Assembly: GCF_963664415.1 (NCBI RefSeq)
Contig: NZ_OY761443.1
Location: 186,001 to 250,000, forward strand
DNA: 64,000 bases
Source of the DNA: an uncultured Desulfobacter sp.
Lineage (GTDB): Bacteria; Desulfobacterota; Desulfobacteria; Desulfobacterales; Desulfobacteraceae
Direction of reading: 5' to 3'
Shown: positions 33,520 to 41,394 of the stretch, in pieces
Position numbering within the stretch: the first letter of the stretch is position 1
Layout: each line of letters begins with the position of its first letter
Position numbers and translations under genes: made by a program
Notes under the pieces: model-generated
The model's database searches: none
What the model saw: only the letters and a program-made list of their open reading frames with translations
Told to the model about the DNA's origin: nothing

Positions 33520-34421
33520 CCCCTCTGACCCTTCCGCTCGTCCCTCGCTCCCTTGCCCGGCCTCCGGCCGGTGCCTAAGCCTGACCTGACTTGAGGACCT
33601 CGGGCAAGACGAAGGCCGCCGAAGTCGTCGCCAAGGCCAAGGTGCCTGAAGCTGCGGGAAGCGGAACGTAGAAGCCCCCCGTAGCTGATCCAGGAACCGC
33701 CGCGACAGACGATAGCATCACTGTCACCATCCTCCCAGGCTCTGCCGTCATCCGGCGCACCATCATAATTATCATGCCAACGGTCCCGGCACCACTCCCA
33801 GACATTGCCGTGCATCTGGTACAGTCCCCAGGGATTTTGCTCAAAGAATTTCACCGGCACCGTTTTTTCACGGTACTCTCCTTTGGGGCCGTCATTATAA
33901 GGTCTGCCCCCATTATAATTGGCTTTGTCCGGCGTCAGTTCATGTCCGAACCAGAACGGGGTATCTGTACCGGCCCGACAGGCATATTCCCATTCCGCTT
34001 CCGAGGGCAAGCGCACATCAAGGCCGGGCACTAGACTGTTAAGCCTGTCAATAAAATTATTAGCATCATCCCAGCTTACACTTTCCACCGGATATTCAAT
34101 GCCTTGGTCTTTAAATTCGCTTGGATTCTTCCCGGTCACGGACTGCCATAATGCCTGGGTACAGGCGGTCTCCCCAAGCCAAAACCCCTTTTTAAATGCC
34201 ACCCGGTGCAAAGGCCCCTCATCATCGTACCGTTCAGGTTCATCTTCAGGCGATCCCATCATAAACTCGCCCGGCGGTATCCAGCGGAATCGGACCTCAA
34301 TATTATCAATAAAAACACCCTGCCAAATTCCATAATTATCCTGGCCGTAGCTGTGGGCCCAATTTTCAGGAAAAACATCCGGCAACACCGACAATACTTC
34401 GGCTTGATGATCTTTTTTCAT
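33510..34421 (-). CDS. FGE/C-type-lectin-fold protein, candidate DGR variable protein
   Basis: A 303-aa protein with one formylglycine-generating-enzyme (SUMF1-type) domain, about residues 35-275: FRWIPPGEFMMGSPEDEPER, LPSEAEWEYACRAGT, MHGNVWEWCRDRW, VCRGGSW and the terminal GLRLARG. The paired active-site Cys that follow GGSW in true FGE enzymes are absent (SWISYGGLLRSASR), so it is a binding fold rather than a sulfatase activator. It is a near-copy of the C-terminal domain of the next gene except in residues about 234-273, where substitutions are concentrated. The tail after the domain is basic. Last gene of the minus-strand TIR/MoxR operon; 34-bp gap. Confidence 0.88.
   Translation of the reverse strand: MKKDHQAEVLSVLPDVFPENWAHSYGQDNYGIWQGVFIDNIEVRFRWIPPGEFMMGSPEDEPERYDDEGPLHRVAFKKGFWLGETACTQALWQSVTGKNPSEFKDQGIEYPVESVSWDDANNFIDRLNSLVPGLDVRLPSEAEWEYACRAGTDTPFWFGHELTPDKANYNGGRPYNDGPKGEYREKTVPVKFFEQNPWGLYQMHGNVWEWCRDRWHDNYDGAPDDGRAWEDGDSDAIVCRGGSWISYGGLLRSASRSFRHLGLGDDFGGLRLARGPQVRSGLGTGRRPGKGARDERKGQRGRS
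33557..33571. other. GC-rich hairpin just downstream of VR1
   Basis: CCGGCC-TCC-GGCCGG, a perfect 6-bp stem, 30 bp beyond the end of the FGE homology on the coding strand. A similar CCGGCC-TCC-GGCC element follows VR2 at 34553-34565. DGR variable repeats are typically followed by a GC-rich initiation sequence and a hairpin/cruciform, so this may be functional. Confidence 0.5.
33601..33720 (-). repeat. Putative DGR variable repeat VR1
   Basis: About 120 bp at the 3' end of the FGE domain. Aligned codon by codon with VR2 (34576-34700), 18 of 41 codons differ, with 13 changes at position 1, 13 at position 2 and 5 at position 3. Invariant codons (CGC GGC GGT TCC TGG; CGT TCC GCT; CGT CTT GCC CGA GGT) alternate with variable ones. 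Upstream framework DNA is about 95% identical. The pattern is that expected from A-directed mutagenesis of AAC/AAT codons. Confidence 0.7.
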
Positions 34422-34455
34422 ATTAATATTACAGGCACACTAAAAAATTTATACT

Positions 34456-37146
34456 TCATGGGGCGTCTCCTTTGCTGCCTGCCGGGGTCATGATCCCGGT
34501 TTGCTCGTCCCTCGCTGCTCCCGGGTCATGACCCGACCGGCGCCTGCCAGTTCCGGCCTCCGGCCCCTTGGGACCTCGGGCAAGACGCAAGCCGGAGCTG
34601 GCGTTGCCAAAGCCATGAAGAACGAAGGAGCGGAAAGCGGAACGTATGTACCTCCCGTAGTGGATCCAGGAACCGCCGCGACAGACGCGCAAACCACTGT
34701 CACCATCCTCCCAGGCCCTGCCGTCATCCGGCGCACCATCATAATTATCGTGCCAGCGGTCCCGGCACCACTCCCAGACATTGCCGTGCATCTGGTAAAG
34801 TCCCCAGGGATTTTGCTCAAAAAATTTCACCGGCACTGTTTTTTCACGGTATTCTCCTTTGGGGCCGTTATTATAAGGTCTGCTCCCGTCATAATTGGCT
34901 TTGTCCGGGGTCAGTTCATGTCCGAACCAGAACGGGGCGTCTGTTCCGGCCCGACAGGCATACTCCCATTCCGCCTCCGAAGGCAAGCGAATTTCAAGAC
35001 CGGGCACCAAACGGTTAAGCCCGTCAATAAAATCATGGACATCGTCCCAACTCACGTTTTCTACAGGATGCTGCAACCCGTCGTCTTGAAAACGACTCGG
35101 ATTTCTGCCGGTTACGGTCTGCCATAATTCCTGGGTGCAGGCGGTTTCCGCCAGCCAGAAGCCTGTTTCGAATTCCACCCGGTGCAACGGACCTTCCGAT
35201 GATATTCGTTCCGGTTCATCTTCCGGTGACCCCATCATAAAATCCCCCGGTGGAATCCAGCGCAATACAAAACCGACGCCTTTTACTTTTACCTCGGCAA
35301 ACAGTCCGTACCGGTCCCGTCCAATACCCGAGGCCCATTCCGGGCAGGGCATCATGGCCACTGTTGTTTTTCCGGTCTCGGTTTCAAGCACAATTTCAGC
35401 CGTATTTTCCGGTAGGTCAAAAGGTTTATCCAGCGTCATGGACTGTTTGACAGTTGTTTCATCTGTCCTGAAAGTGATCTGGGATTTGGAACCGGCGGAT
35501 AATTCATGGATCAATCCGGGATGGTCGGCTGGCTTTCCGGAAGAAAAAACTTCCATACGATTTTGATGCACACTCAGGCAGACCGGCCCGGTCTCCCTGG
35601 ATTTCACAACCCACTCCGGCACCTGTGTCAGATCAACCCCGCCGGGAACCTTTTGCGGTTGGACGGTTTCATTGTAAAGTCCGAACAATGTATTGAGTTC
35701 AGGCAGCCACCGCTCTTTCCCCGCCCGGTCCGCCACCCGGCCCACCCAGGCCATGATCCTGTTTTTTTCTGTTTCCGGGGTATTGGCATTCTGCTGAAAG
35801 AGGATCAGCTTTCTTAAAAAAGCCGTCTGATCTTCATCAAGGGGCTTTCCAGCCTTCTGCCGCTGTTCGATTCGCAACTCCATGGGCATCCGGAATTCAA
35901 AGGATTGAATCAAAGGCCAGATCCCGTCAAGATCCAGATTCAGGTTTTGCGCTTTTTTGCTGTAATCTGCCCGGATCTCCGGCGTACGCCACTGAAACCT
36001 GAACACATTGCCTTCCAGGGCAACATGACGGCAGGCCAGGCTTTCCGTGGACACATTGAGCCTAAGCCGGTTTCTAACCCTCCGGATCAATGCCGGCGTG
36101 ACTTCAACAGCCTGGGACAAGGCTGCCAGAAGCATCTCAGTCTGCTCCCGGCTTTTCATGCCCGGGCCGGTCCCCGGATGCCCCGACGCCCTGCCTGGAC
36201 GGATCACACCGGAATCCCAGTAATGCAGGGAAAACAAGTCGGCCGTTTCCGGCATCCAGTCCGAAGGATGGGCTGTAACCAACGCATCCATCCGGACATG
36301 TCTGCGTTTCATGCGGCGTCCGAATCCATTCCAGAATCCCGCGTTGATGCCCTGTTTGTCTAAAAACCCCAGGTCACCGGCATAGATCAAATGCAAATTT
36401 TCCCGGACCAGGGGGAAGCCTTGGTGGATTTCGCCCTGGTAGAGAAAGGTATTGGCTTTGGGGTCGGGGCAGGCCACAATGTGAAGCCGATCATGAAACC
36501 ATTGCCTCATGTTAAGGGCCAGATTTTTGAAGTCATTGAAAAAAGGGCTTAGATGTTTTGAAAAATCAAGGACCAGGACCATATCCAGGGACCAGGCTCT
36601 TTTCTTTTTCCAAGGGACGGTTTCAAGGGGTTTTTGCCTGACGGCCTTTTGAATAATCTTTTGGGTATCCAGTTGCCGGGTCTGTTTTAATTCAATGCCA
36701 ACGCGCTTAAGATAGGGCCACAGGATATTCCAGCCGGTCAGGGGATCGGGCATGACCTCGTCGGCGACCGGAGGAAATTCAATTTTGCCCTGAAAGGGGA
36801 CGAGATTTGCATATTCTGGGGGCATGGTGCCGGTATCTTCAACAATTTTTTCCTCAAGGGCATAAAGACAGGGGAACCGGAAATGAGATTTATCCGGCGG
36901 ATAATCTGCGGAGCGTATGGCGGTGGAATCCGGTTCCGGGGTTAAACTTTGGTCAATGATTGTCCGGGCTGGTTCGGCAATTTCTTTCTCCTTGGATTTG
37001 GGGGAATATTCCAGGCCCAGCAGTTCCGAAAGCTCGCCAATGCTGATATGTTGCCCTTTCAACCGTTCAACAAGGGAAAAAAGAGTGGTCAAGTCCCCCA
37101 GTCGGCCGGACGGAGCGTTCCTATCGTTGGTCTTTTCCCCGGACAT
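34456..37146 (-). CDS. Large vWA-like (SAV_2336-type) protein fused to an FGE/C-type-lectin domain
   Basis: 896 aa. Residues 1-150: low-similarity region with a short helical segment (LTTLFSLVERLKGQHISIGELSELLG). About 180-330: WSLDMVLVLDFSKHLSPFF opens a vWA-like fold whose MIDAS (D.S.S) is degenerate; this matches what I recall as the SAV_2336-related N-terminal domain. About 330-600: unassigned, including a basic helical part and a beta-rich segment. About 605-860: an FGE domain nearly identical to that of the next gene, without FGE active-site Cys. Residues 816-857 form the second putative DGR variable repeat. The start codon shares one base with the moxR stop. With MoxR, such a protein is expected to form an ATPase-vWA pair regulating an effector. 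Confidence 0.85.
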   Translation of the reverse strand: MSGEKTNDRNAPSGRLGDLTTLFSLVERLKGQHISIGELSELLGLEYSPKSKEKEIAEPARTIIDQSLTPEPDSTAIRSADYPPDKSHFRFPCLYALEEKIVEDTGTMPPEYANLVPFQGKIEFPPVADEVMPDPLTGWNILWPYLKRVGIELKQTRQLDTQKIIQKAVRQKPLETVPWKKKRAWSLDMVLVLDFSKHLSPFFNDFKNLALNMRQWFHDRLHIVACPDPKANTFLYQGEIHQGFPLVRENLHLIYAGDLGFLDKQGINAGFWNGFGRRMKRRHVRMDALVTAHPSDWMPETADLFSLHYWDSGVIRPGRASGHPGTGPGMKSREQTEMLLAALSQAVEVTPALIRRVRNRLRLNVSTESLACRHVALEGNVFRFQWRTPEIRADYSKKAQNLNLDLDGIWPLIQSFEFRMPMELRIEQRQKAGKPLDEDQTAFLRKLILFQQNANTPETEKNRIMAWVGRVADRAGKERWLPELNTLFGLYNETVQPQKVPGGVDLTQVPEWVVKSRETGPVCLSVHQNRMEVFSSGKPADHPGLIHELSAGSKSQITFRTDETTVKQSMTLDKPFDLPENTAEIVLETETGKTTVAMMPCPEWASGIGRDRYGLFAEVKVKGVGFVLRWIPPGDFMMGSPEDEPERISSEGPLHRVEFETGFWLAETACTQELWQTVTGRNPSRFQDDGLQHPVENVSWDDVHDFIDGLNRLVPGLEIRLPSEAEWEYACRAGTDAPFWFGHELTPDKANYDGSRPYNNGPKGEYREKTVPVKFFEQNPWGLYQMHGNVWEWCRDRWHDNYDGAPDDGRAWEDGDSGLRVCRGGSWIHYGRYIRSAFRSFVLHGFGNASSGLRLARGPKGPEAGTGRRRSGHDPGAARDEQTGIMTPAGSKGDAP
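34576..34700 (-). repeat. Putative DGR variable repeat VR2
   Basis: Counterpart of VR1 inside the 896-aa protein. The amino-acid positions that differ from VR1 include Ser/His, Gly/Arg, Leu/Tyr, Leu/Ile, Ser/Phe, Arg/Val, His/Leu, Leu/His, Asp/Asn, Asp/Ala, Phe/Ser and Gly/Ser, all surface-loop-type changes between invariant framework residues. The flanking FGE framework has only three differences in about 75 residues. Confidence 0.7.
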
Positions 37147-38144
37147 CAGGCACCGCTTTTCATAAACGTCAGGGCGGCCAGCAGTTCCATGGCCTCATCC
37201 AAGCCCAGATCCGGGGCGGTCTGCCTCATGCCGATGAGGGCCTCAAGATGATCCAGGTATTCGGCCTGGCCCGGGATAAACGACATCCCCTCATTTTTAG
37301 CTGTCATCCGTTTTTTATACAGCAGATCTGCCACTTTTTCGTAAATTTTCTCACCATAATCACCGGGAATCCTGTTCTGAAACAAACTTTGGCCCCTTTG
37401 GGACAGCATATCGATAAAATCATCCTTATTGTCGTCATCCAGCACCAGGTCCAAAACCAGACAGCGCCGGACAAAGGCCTGGGGCAGCTCCTGTTCCTTG
37501 TTGGTGGTAATGATGATTAAAGGATCGGGGTTCCCGGTTGAACCTTCCACCCGTTCCCCGGTATAGGGCACCTCAAAGCTCAAATTCCCCAGGGGTTCCA
37601 GCAGGCTGTTGGGCACACAGCGGTCGGCCTTGTCGATTTCATCGATCAGAAGGACGACCCCGTTTTGATAATTCCTTTCCCTGCCTGATTCATCCGTGGT
37701 TACCGGCCTACAGGGCCGACGGCCGATACGCCTTTCAGCACTTTCAGGGTTAAGGGCCCACCAGAGAGGCCCGGCGCTCAAGTACAGACGTTCATCTTTC
37801 ACACAACTGTCTCCGGCATTGGCATCTGACAGTTTTCCAAGGGCATCGTACCGCCAGAGCAGATCCTCGGGCTCTGTCCGCTCATTGACCACAAGGCAGG
37901 CCAGGGGCATGGCAAACAGCTGGGCCACGGCCCTGGCCAGCTGGGTTTTGCCGCATCCGGGTTCGCCCCGGACCAGCAGAGGGCGGCTTACGGCCCGGGC
38001 CGCCAGAACAGCCACAGCCTGTTTCCGGTCAAAATGATGGATGGCGGCTTTGGGCCAGCCTTTGCAGGGATACAGGTCCACGACCTTCCAGGCCTTCTCG
38101 ACTTCCCCTTCTCGGAAGGATTCAAGTGTAATTTTACAAGTCAT
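37146..38144 (-). CDS. MoxR-family AAA+ ATPase
   Basis: 332 aa. Walker A GEPGCGKTQ at about residue 60, Walker B VVLLIDEIDKAD, sensor-1 PLIIITTNKEQELPQAFVRRC. MoxR ATPases act with vWA-domain proteins as chaperone-like complexes. Here the partner would be the 896-aa protein encoded immediately downstream (one-base overlap), and the TIR gene lies immediately upstream (one-base overlap). This gene order (effector, MoxR, vWA-like) is characteristic of predicted NTP-dependent conflict or signalling systems. Confidence 0.92.
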   Translation of the reverse strand: MTCKITLESFREGEVEKAWKVVDLYPCKGWPKAAIHHFDRKQAVAVLAARAVSRPLLVRGEPGCGKTQLARAVAQLFAMPLACLVVNERTEPEDLLWRYDALGKLSDANAGDSCVKDERLYLSAGPLWWALNPESAERRIGRRPCRPVTTDESGRERNYQNGVVLLIDEIDKADRCVPNSLLEPLGNLSFEVPYTGERVEGSTGNPDPLIIITTNKEQELPQAFVRRCLVLDLVLDDDNKDDFIDMLSQRGQSLFQNRIPGDYGEKIYEKVADLLYKKRMTAKNEGMSFIPGQAEYLDHLEALIGMRQTAPDLGLDEAMELLAALTFMKSGA

Positions 38145-39568
38145 TATCCTATCCTTTCCAGCTTTGAATAAATGGAAATAATTTTGTATTGGAGTGCAAA
38201 GGCTTTTTGGGTCATCCCAGGAATAAACAAATCCAAGATATCTTCTTCACTCCCTTTTTGCTCCATAAGAATTTGGACCAGGGCGGGAAATTTTTCTCCG
38301 ATTTTGTTCAACAGGTTGTCACCTCCAAAATTTGCGTTTACCCAATCTTTTTCAACAGCGATGTAAAATCCCCCCAATCGGGTCATTTCTTCGTTGATCA
38401 ATTCGCATTGCTCTTCATCAGTGCCCACTGACGGATTATCGACTTCCATTCCCCATGCTTTGGTGAATACCTTTTTTGTCAGGGGTAAAAATTCAGTCAT
38501 GTATTCCATCTCTTCTTTCAAAAATCGTTCAAAAGAGCTGTTGTCCATTCCCTGTTCAAGAAGCTTTATTCGCCCTTCTCCCACCAACACATCACCATCG
38601 AATTCATACACGGCCGGCTTATTGAAAAATGAAGACACCAGAATCTGGTAAAAATCCCTGCCCTTCTGACTGAATATGCTCCTTGCCCCTTCTGCGCAAT
38701 AATTAAGTTCATGGATAAGCTGGTGCAGCTTTTTATCGTCCACGGCAGAAATCAGCAGCAGTCCTGTGAGTTGTTTTACCAATCCACGGAGGGTTCCTGT
38801 TGCAAACTGACTTTTATAATTTAAATCATCTATAAAATTCCCAATACAGGTCAAGACGTCCAGAAGCACTTCAGCATCATCAATCGACATCAGGAACCGC
38901 GTAAGATCGTTTTTCTGATATTTAAATTTTAGTGCCAAAAGATTAATTAGCGGATTAAGGGTTTCTGCTTTAATGAATTTCCCCATGGCTTCACCAATTT
39001 CAATCCGCCGCTTAACCGCAGTCAGATGTGTATATCGGACCGGAACAAATTCTCTATCCAGCCATTTTATGACTTTCCCGGCTGTCTGATCACACGTCGT
39101 ATCGTCATTCAGAACAAGGACCAACCGGTCCCGGTACTTAAACCCAGGATTGTACTTTCCAAACAGCCAGGCCAAAATCACGGGAACAGCATCGGCATTT
39201 TCAAGGCAGGTCGTCAGCTCGCCGGCATCTTTTTTATCTTGGTCAGTGTCGGATAAAAATCCGTCGAGCATCACCACGGCTGGCTGAAGTTCGCTGGCCT
39301 GTTTTTCATAGGCCAATAACAATTCATTCATACAGGACCTGGATTGAAAATACTGCTTAGACAACAGAAAAACGATTCGATCCGCCTCACTGAGCTCCGC
39401 CATAAACTTGGTGATGGATGATCCCAGCGGCAGCGCGTTACCATCATAGCAAATCGTACATCCAGTGTGGGACGCCTTTTCTATCAGGGCATCAATCACG
39501 CTTTTTGCTGCATCATCTTTTCTGCAATAAGAAGCGTATATCTTACGTTTTTCTTTGTTGCACGCCAT
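38144..39568 (-). CDS. TIR-domain protein, probable effector
   Basis: 474 aa. The N-terminal TIR domain (about 8-150) shows box 1 KIYASYCRKDD, a BB-loop-like region (YDGNALPLGSSI) and SRSCMNELLLAYE, where Glu82 sits at the position of the catalytic NADase glutamate of active TIR enzymes. The remaining ~320 residues are largely helical, acidic and unassigned, perhaps a sensor or oligomerisation region. Bacterial TIR proteins next to AAA+/sensor modules are commonly NAD+-depleting or cADPR-producing effectors. It lies three bases after the 166-aa gene in the same operon. Activity is inferred from the retained Glu. Confidence 0.88.
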   Translation of the reverse strand: MACNKEKRKIYASYCRKDDAAKSVIDALIEKASHTGCTICYDGNALPLGSSITKFMAELSEADRIVFLLSKQYFQSRSCMNELLLAYEKQASELQPAVVMLDGFLSDTDQDKKDAGELTTCLENADAVPVILAWLFGKYNPGFKYRDRLVLVLNDDTTCDQTAGKVIKWLDREFVPVRYTHLTAVKRRIEIGEAMGKFIKAETLNPLINLLALKFKYQKNDLTRFLMSIDDAEVLLDVLTCIGNFIDDLNYKSQFATGTLRGLVKQLTGLLLISAVDDKKLHQLIHELNYCAEGARSIFSQKGRDFYQILVSSFFNKPAVYEFDGDVLVGEGRIKLLEQGMDNSSFERFLKEEMEYMTEFLPLTKKVFTKAWGMEVDNPSVGTDEEQCELINEEMTRLGGFYIAVEKDWVNANFGGDNLLNKIGEKFPALVQILMEQKGSEEDILDLFIPGMTQKAFALQYKIISIYSKLERIG

Positions 39569-39571
39569 CGT

Positions 39572-40072
39572 TTACAGCTCCTGCAAAGGCCCCTGGTCCA
39601 GCGCCTGGAAATCCTCCACCCCGGCCACTTTGGCCAGCATGGCCGCATACCCCCGGAGCATATTCTGAATCTGTATCAGTTCGTTTCGGAAAAGCGCTTT
39701 ATCCTGCGGCTTTTCCAGGTTGTTGTCCAATACCCGCTTGTGCCATGTGGCTGTAAAAGGTCGAATTTTCTGATTGAGGATGACCACGGCAATCTTGGAA
39801 AACACCTCAGCCTTGCGCCCCTTTTCTTTAAGCAGATTCCGGGTTACTTCGAACAGAGAAAAAATCGACTTCAAGGCAGCCGCCTCATCCCCCTGATCCT
39901 TGCCAAGGGGTTGGGTGGCCACCCGGGTGATCAGTTCAATGTAAAGTTCCCAGGCCGCCTGCTCCTCTTCGGGTTTTGGCTGCCATTCCATCTGCATAAA
40001 CCCGGCGCTGATCTTCAGCCCGGTAATGCCCCAATTTTCGAACCAGTCTTGAATTTTCACGGATGCCCCCAA
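39572..40072 (-). CDS. 166-aa helical protein, first gene of the TIR/MoxR operon
   Basis: Unrecognised. Predominantly helical, with the conserved-looking IRPFTATWHKRVL and LFRNELIQIQNMLRGYAAML segments that recur, as far as I recall, in proteins encoded beside MoxR/vWA systems. The start is uncertain: TTG at 40072 or GTG at 40060 (a GGGGG run precedes the GTG). The frame stays open upstream to about 40148 with no ATG, into the edge of a family-A repeat, so the original 5' end may have been lost. It is presumably the third component or adaptor of the system. Confidence 0.7.
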   Translation of the reverse strand: MGASVKIQDWFENWGITGLKISAGFMQMEWQPKPEEEQAAWELYIELITRVATQPLGKDQGDEAAALKSIFSLFEVTRNLLKEKGRKAEVFSKIAVVILNQKIRPFTATWHKRVLDNNLEKPQDKALFRNELIQIQNMLRGYAAMLAKVAGVEDFQALDQGPLQEL

Positions 40073-40149
40073 TGCGTTTTTAATGGAAGTCTCAATACGC
40101 TTTTGAAATAATTTTCTGCTTCGTTTTGGACTGAGGCTGGACGCTGGGA

Positions 40150-40177
40150 GAATAGATCAGCCCATGACTGTTATTAC
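40150..40177 (-). repeat. Family A repeat, head only, inverted
   Basis: AGATCAGCCCATGACTGTTATTA is the head of a family-A repeat in reverse orientation, placed head-to-head with the fuller copy at 40186. It borders the 5' end of the TIR/MoxR operon. Confidence 0.6.
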
Positions 40178-40185
40178 ATTGGTTC

Positions 40186-40275
40186 TAATAACTGCCTTGG
40201 GCCGAGCGGGTCTATCAACACCCGGAATGGCCCCACAACAAAACATAAAAGTAACTTATTTGTTCTTTCATATAA
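40186..40275 (+). repeat. Dispersed repeat family A copy
   Basis: AATAACTGCCTTGGGCCGAG head (diverged), internal CCCCACAACAAAACATAAAAG and tail TTCTTTCATATAA. About 90 bp. It lies in the 468-bp spacer (40073-40540) that also holds the dctM remnant; the rest of that spacer has no recognised feature. Confidence 0.75.
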
Positions 40276-40454
40276 ACAATATTCCTATTATACAAGCTGT
40301 TTTCATCGTCACAAGAGATCTTGAATATAGAGTTCGCCAGGCAGGGAGGGTAAACGAGCAGCGTTGCCCACGATTGTATGTATAGTACTTGGCGTCTTAA
40401 CACCAAATCAGACGGCCTTTAAGATTTTGGAATGAGTCAGGGCAATGCGATTGC

Positions 40455-40523
40455 GGTTTGTCCGTAATTTTTATGGACTGGATTAAAATCATCCAGTGGC
40501 TGCCTTCGGTTGCCCATCAGTAG
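40455..40523 (+). pseudogene. Remnant of a dctM 3' end
   Basis: In frame, this stretch reads GLSVIFMDWIKIIQWLPSVAHQ-stop, against GLALIVIWPEIILWLPSVAYQ-stop at the end of dctM (33387-33449). At DNA level the last 39 bp agree at about 33 positions. No upstream dctM sequence remains. It suggests that the 33.5-40.4 kb block was inserted at, or arose by duplication around, the dctM 3' end. Confidence 0.7.
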
Positions 40524-40540
40524 ATAGGTTGTTGTGCGGA

Positions 40541-41314
40541 TCAGGAAAAAAACAACAGTTTGAGCGCAAAGACCAACACCGTGATATTGACCAGCTTTTT
40601 AATCCAGTCATGGCCTTTGGCAACGGCAAGCTTTGGGCCCAGTACGCCGCCAATGGCATTGCCCGCAGCAAGGCTTAGACCCAAAAGAAAATTCACTTCT
40701 CCGTGATAAATAAAGACAGATAGGGCAACGCCCGTATACACAAAAATCACAAAGACTTTCACCGCATTGATGCGCACCAGATCCAGGCCATGGGCCAGCA
40801 ATACGGCGATAATGATAAACCCCACACCGGCCTGGACAAACCCGCCATAGATTCCCACAAAGAAAAAGGAAACCACCAGCACAATTTTGCGCAATGCACT
40901 GAACCGGATATCCTGTTGCCTGATCCGTTTCATGGGATCCACAGCGGTGAAAATCAAAACCCCGATCATGATACCGGCCAGAATCCGGTTAAACACTGCA
41001 TCATCCATACTGACGGCAAGATTTGCCCCAAACCAGCTGCCGATGAGCGCAGGCGGGGTGCACAGCAACACCAGATCAACCGGTAAATAACCGCGCTTCT
41101 TAAACCCTATAATGGCGAAAAGATCCTGGCAGAAAATTGCGATACGATTGGTGCCGTTGGCCACGGTACTGCCAAGCCCCATAAAAATAAGCAGGGGCAG
41201 GGTCAACAAAGACCCGCCCCCTGCCAAAACATTGAGAATTCCTGCCACAATCCCCACAACAAACAAAAGGGGCATTTGCCAGTAATAGATCAAACTTAAA
41301 TTTTCCATACCCAT
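40541..41314 (-). CDS. TSUP (TauE/SafE) family membrane transporter
   Basis: Membrane protein of 257 aa with about eight TM segments. The family pattern GIVAGILNVLAGGGSLLTLPLLIFMGL near the N-terminus and the repeated GAxxGxxxG half are visible. TSUP proteins export sulfite, sulfonates or other organosulfur anions. AGGGA precedes the ATG; a second in-frame ATG two codons later is also possible. It follows oadB on the minus strand with an 80-bp gap that contains a partial family-A repeat. Confidence 0.9.
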   Translation of the reverse strand: MGMENLSLIYYWQMPLLFVVGIVAGILNVLAGGGSLLTLPLLIFMGLGSTVANGTNRIAIFCQDLFAIIGFKKRGYLPVDLVLLCTPPALIGSWFGANLAVSMDDAVFNRILAGIMIGVLIFTAVDPMKRIRQQDIRFSALRKIVLVVSFFFVGIYGGFVQAGVGFIIIAVLLAHGLDLVRINAVKVFVIFVYTGVALSVFIYHGEVNFLLGLSLAAGNAIGGVLGPKLAVAKGHDWIKKLVNITVLVFALKLLFFS

Positions 41315-41361
41315 GTTTTCCCTGGGGCACCACAGTTGTCGGCTGCACCACAGTGAAAAAT

Positions 41362-41386
41362 GAGGTCAACCCATGGCCGTTCTAAA
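41362..41386 (-). repeat. Family A repeat, partial (head only)
   Basis: GGTCAACCCATGGCCGTTCTA, reverse orientation, between oadB and the TSUP gene. Only the palindromic head is recognisable. Confidence 0.5.
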
Positions 41387-41394
41387 AATCCAAG

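Noticed and set aside
34501..35566. Plus-strand frames opposite the FGE-fold domain
   Set aside because: Both duplicated FGE copies produce the same antisense frames, which shows that they are by-products of the conserved coding strand.
33510..37146. Functional sulfatase-modifying (formylglycine-generating) enzymes
   Set aside because: The catalytic Cys pair after the GGSW motif is missing in both domains and no sulfatase gene is nearby, so the fold is interpreted as a binding module.
33510..40072. A diversity-generating retroelement reverse transcriptase or template repeat within the window
   Set aside because: I looked for RT motifs among the proteins and for an AAC-rich near-copy of the VRs; none is present. 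Only the target side of a possible DGR can be reported.
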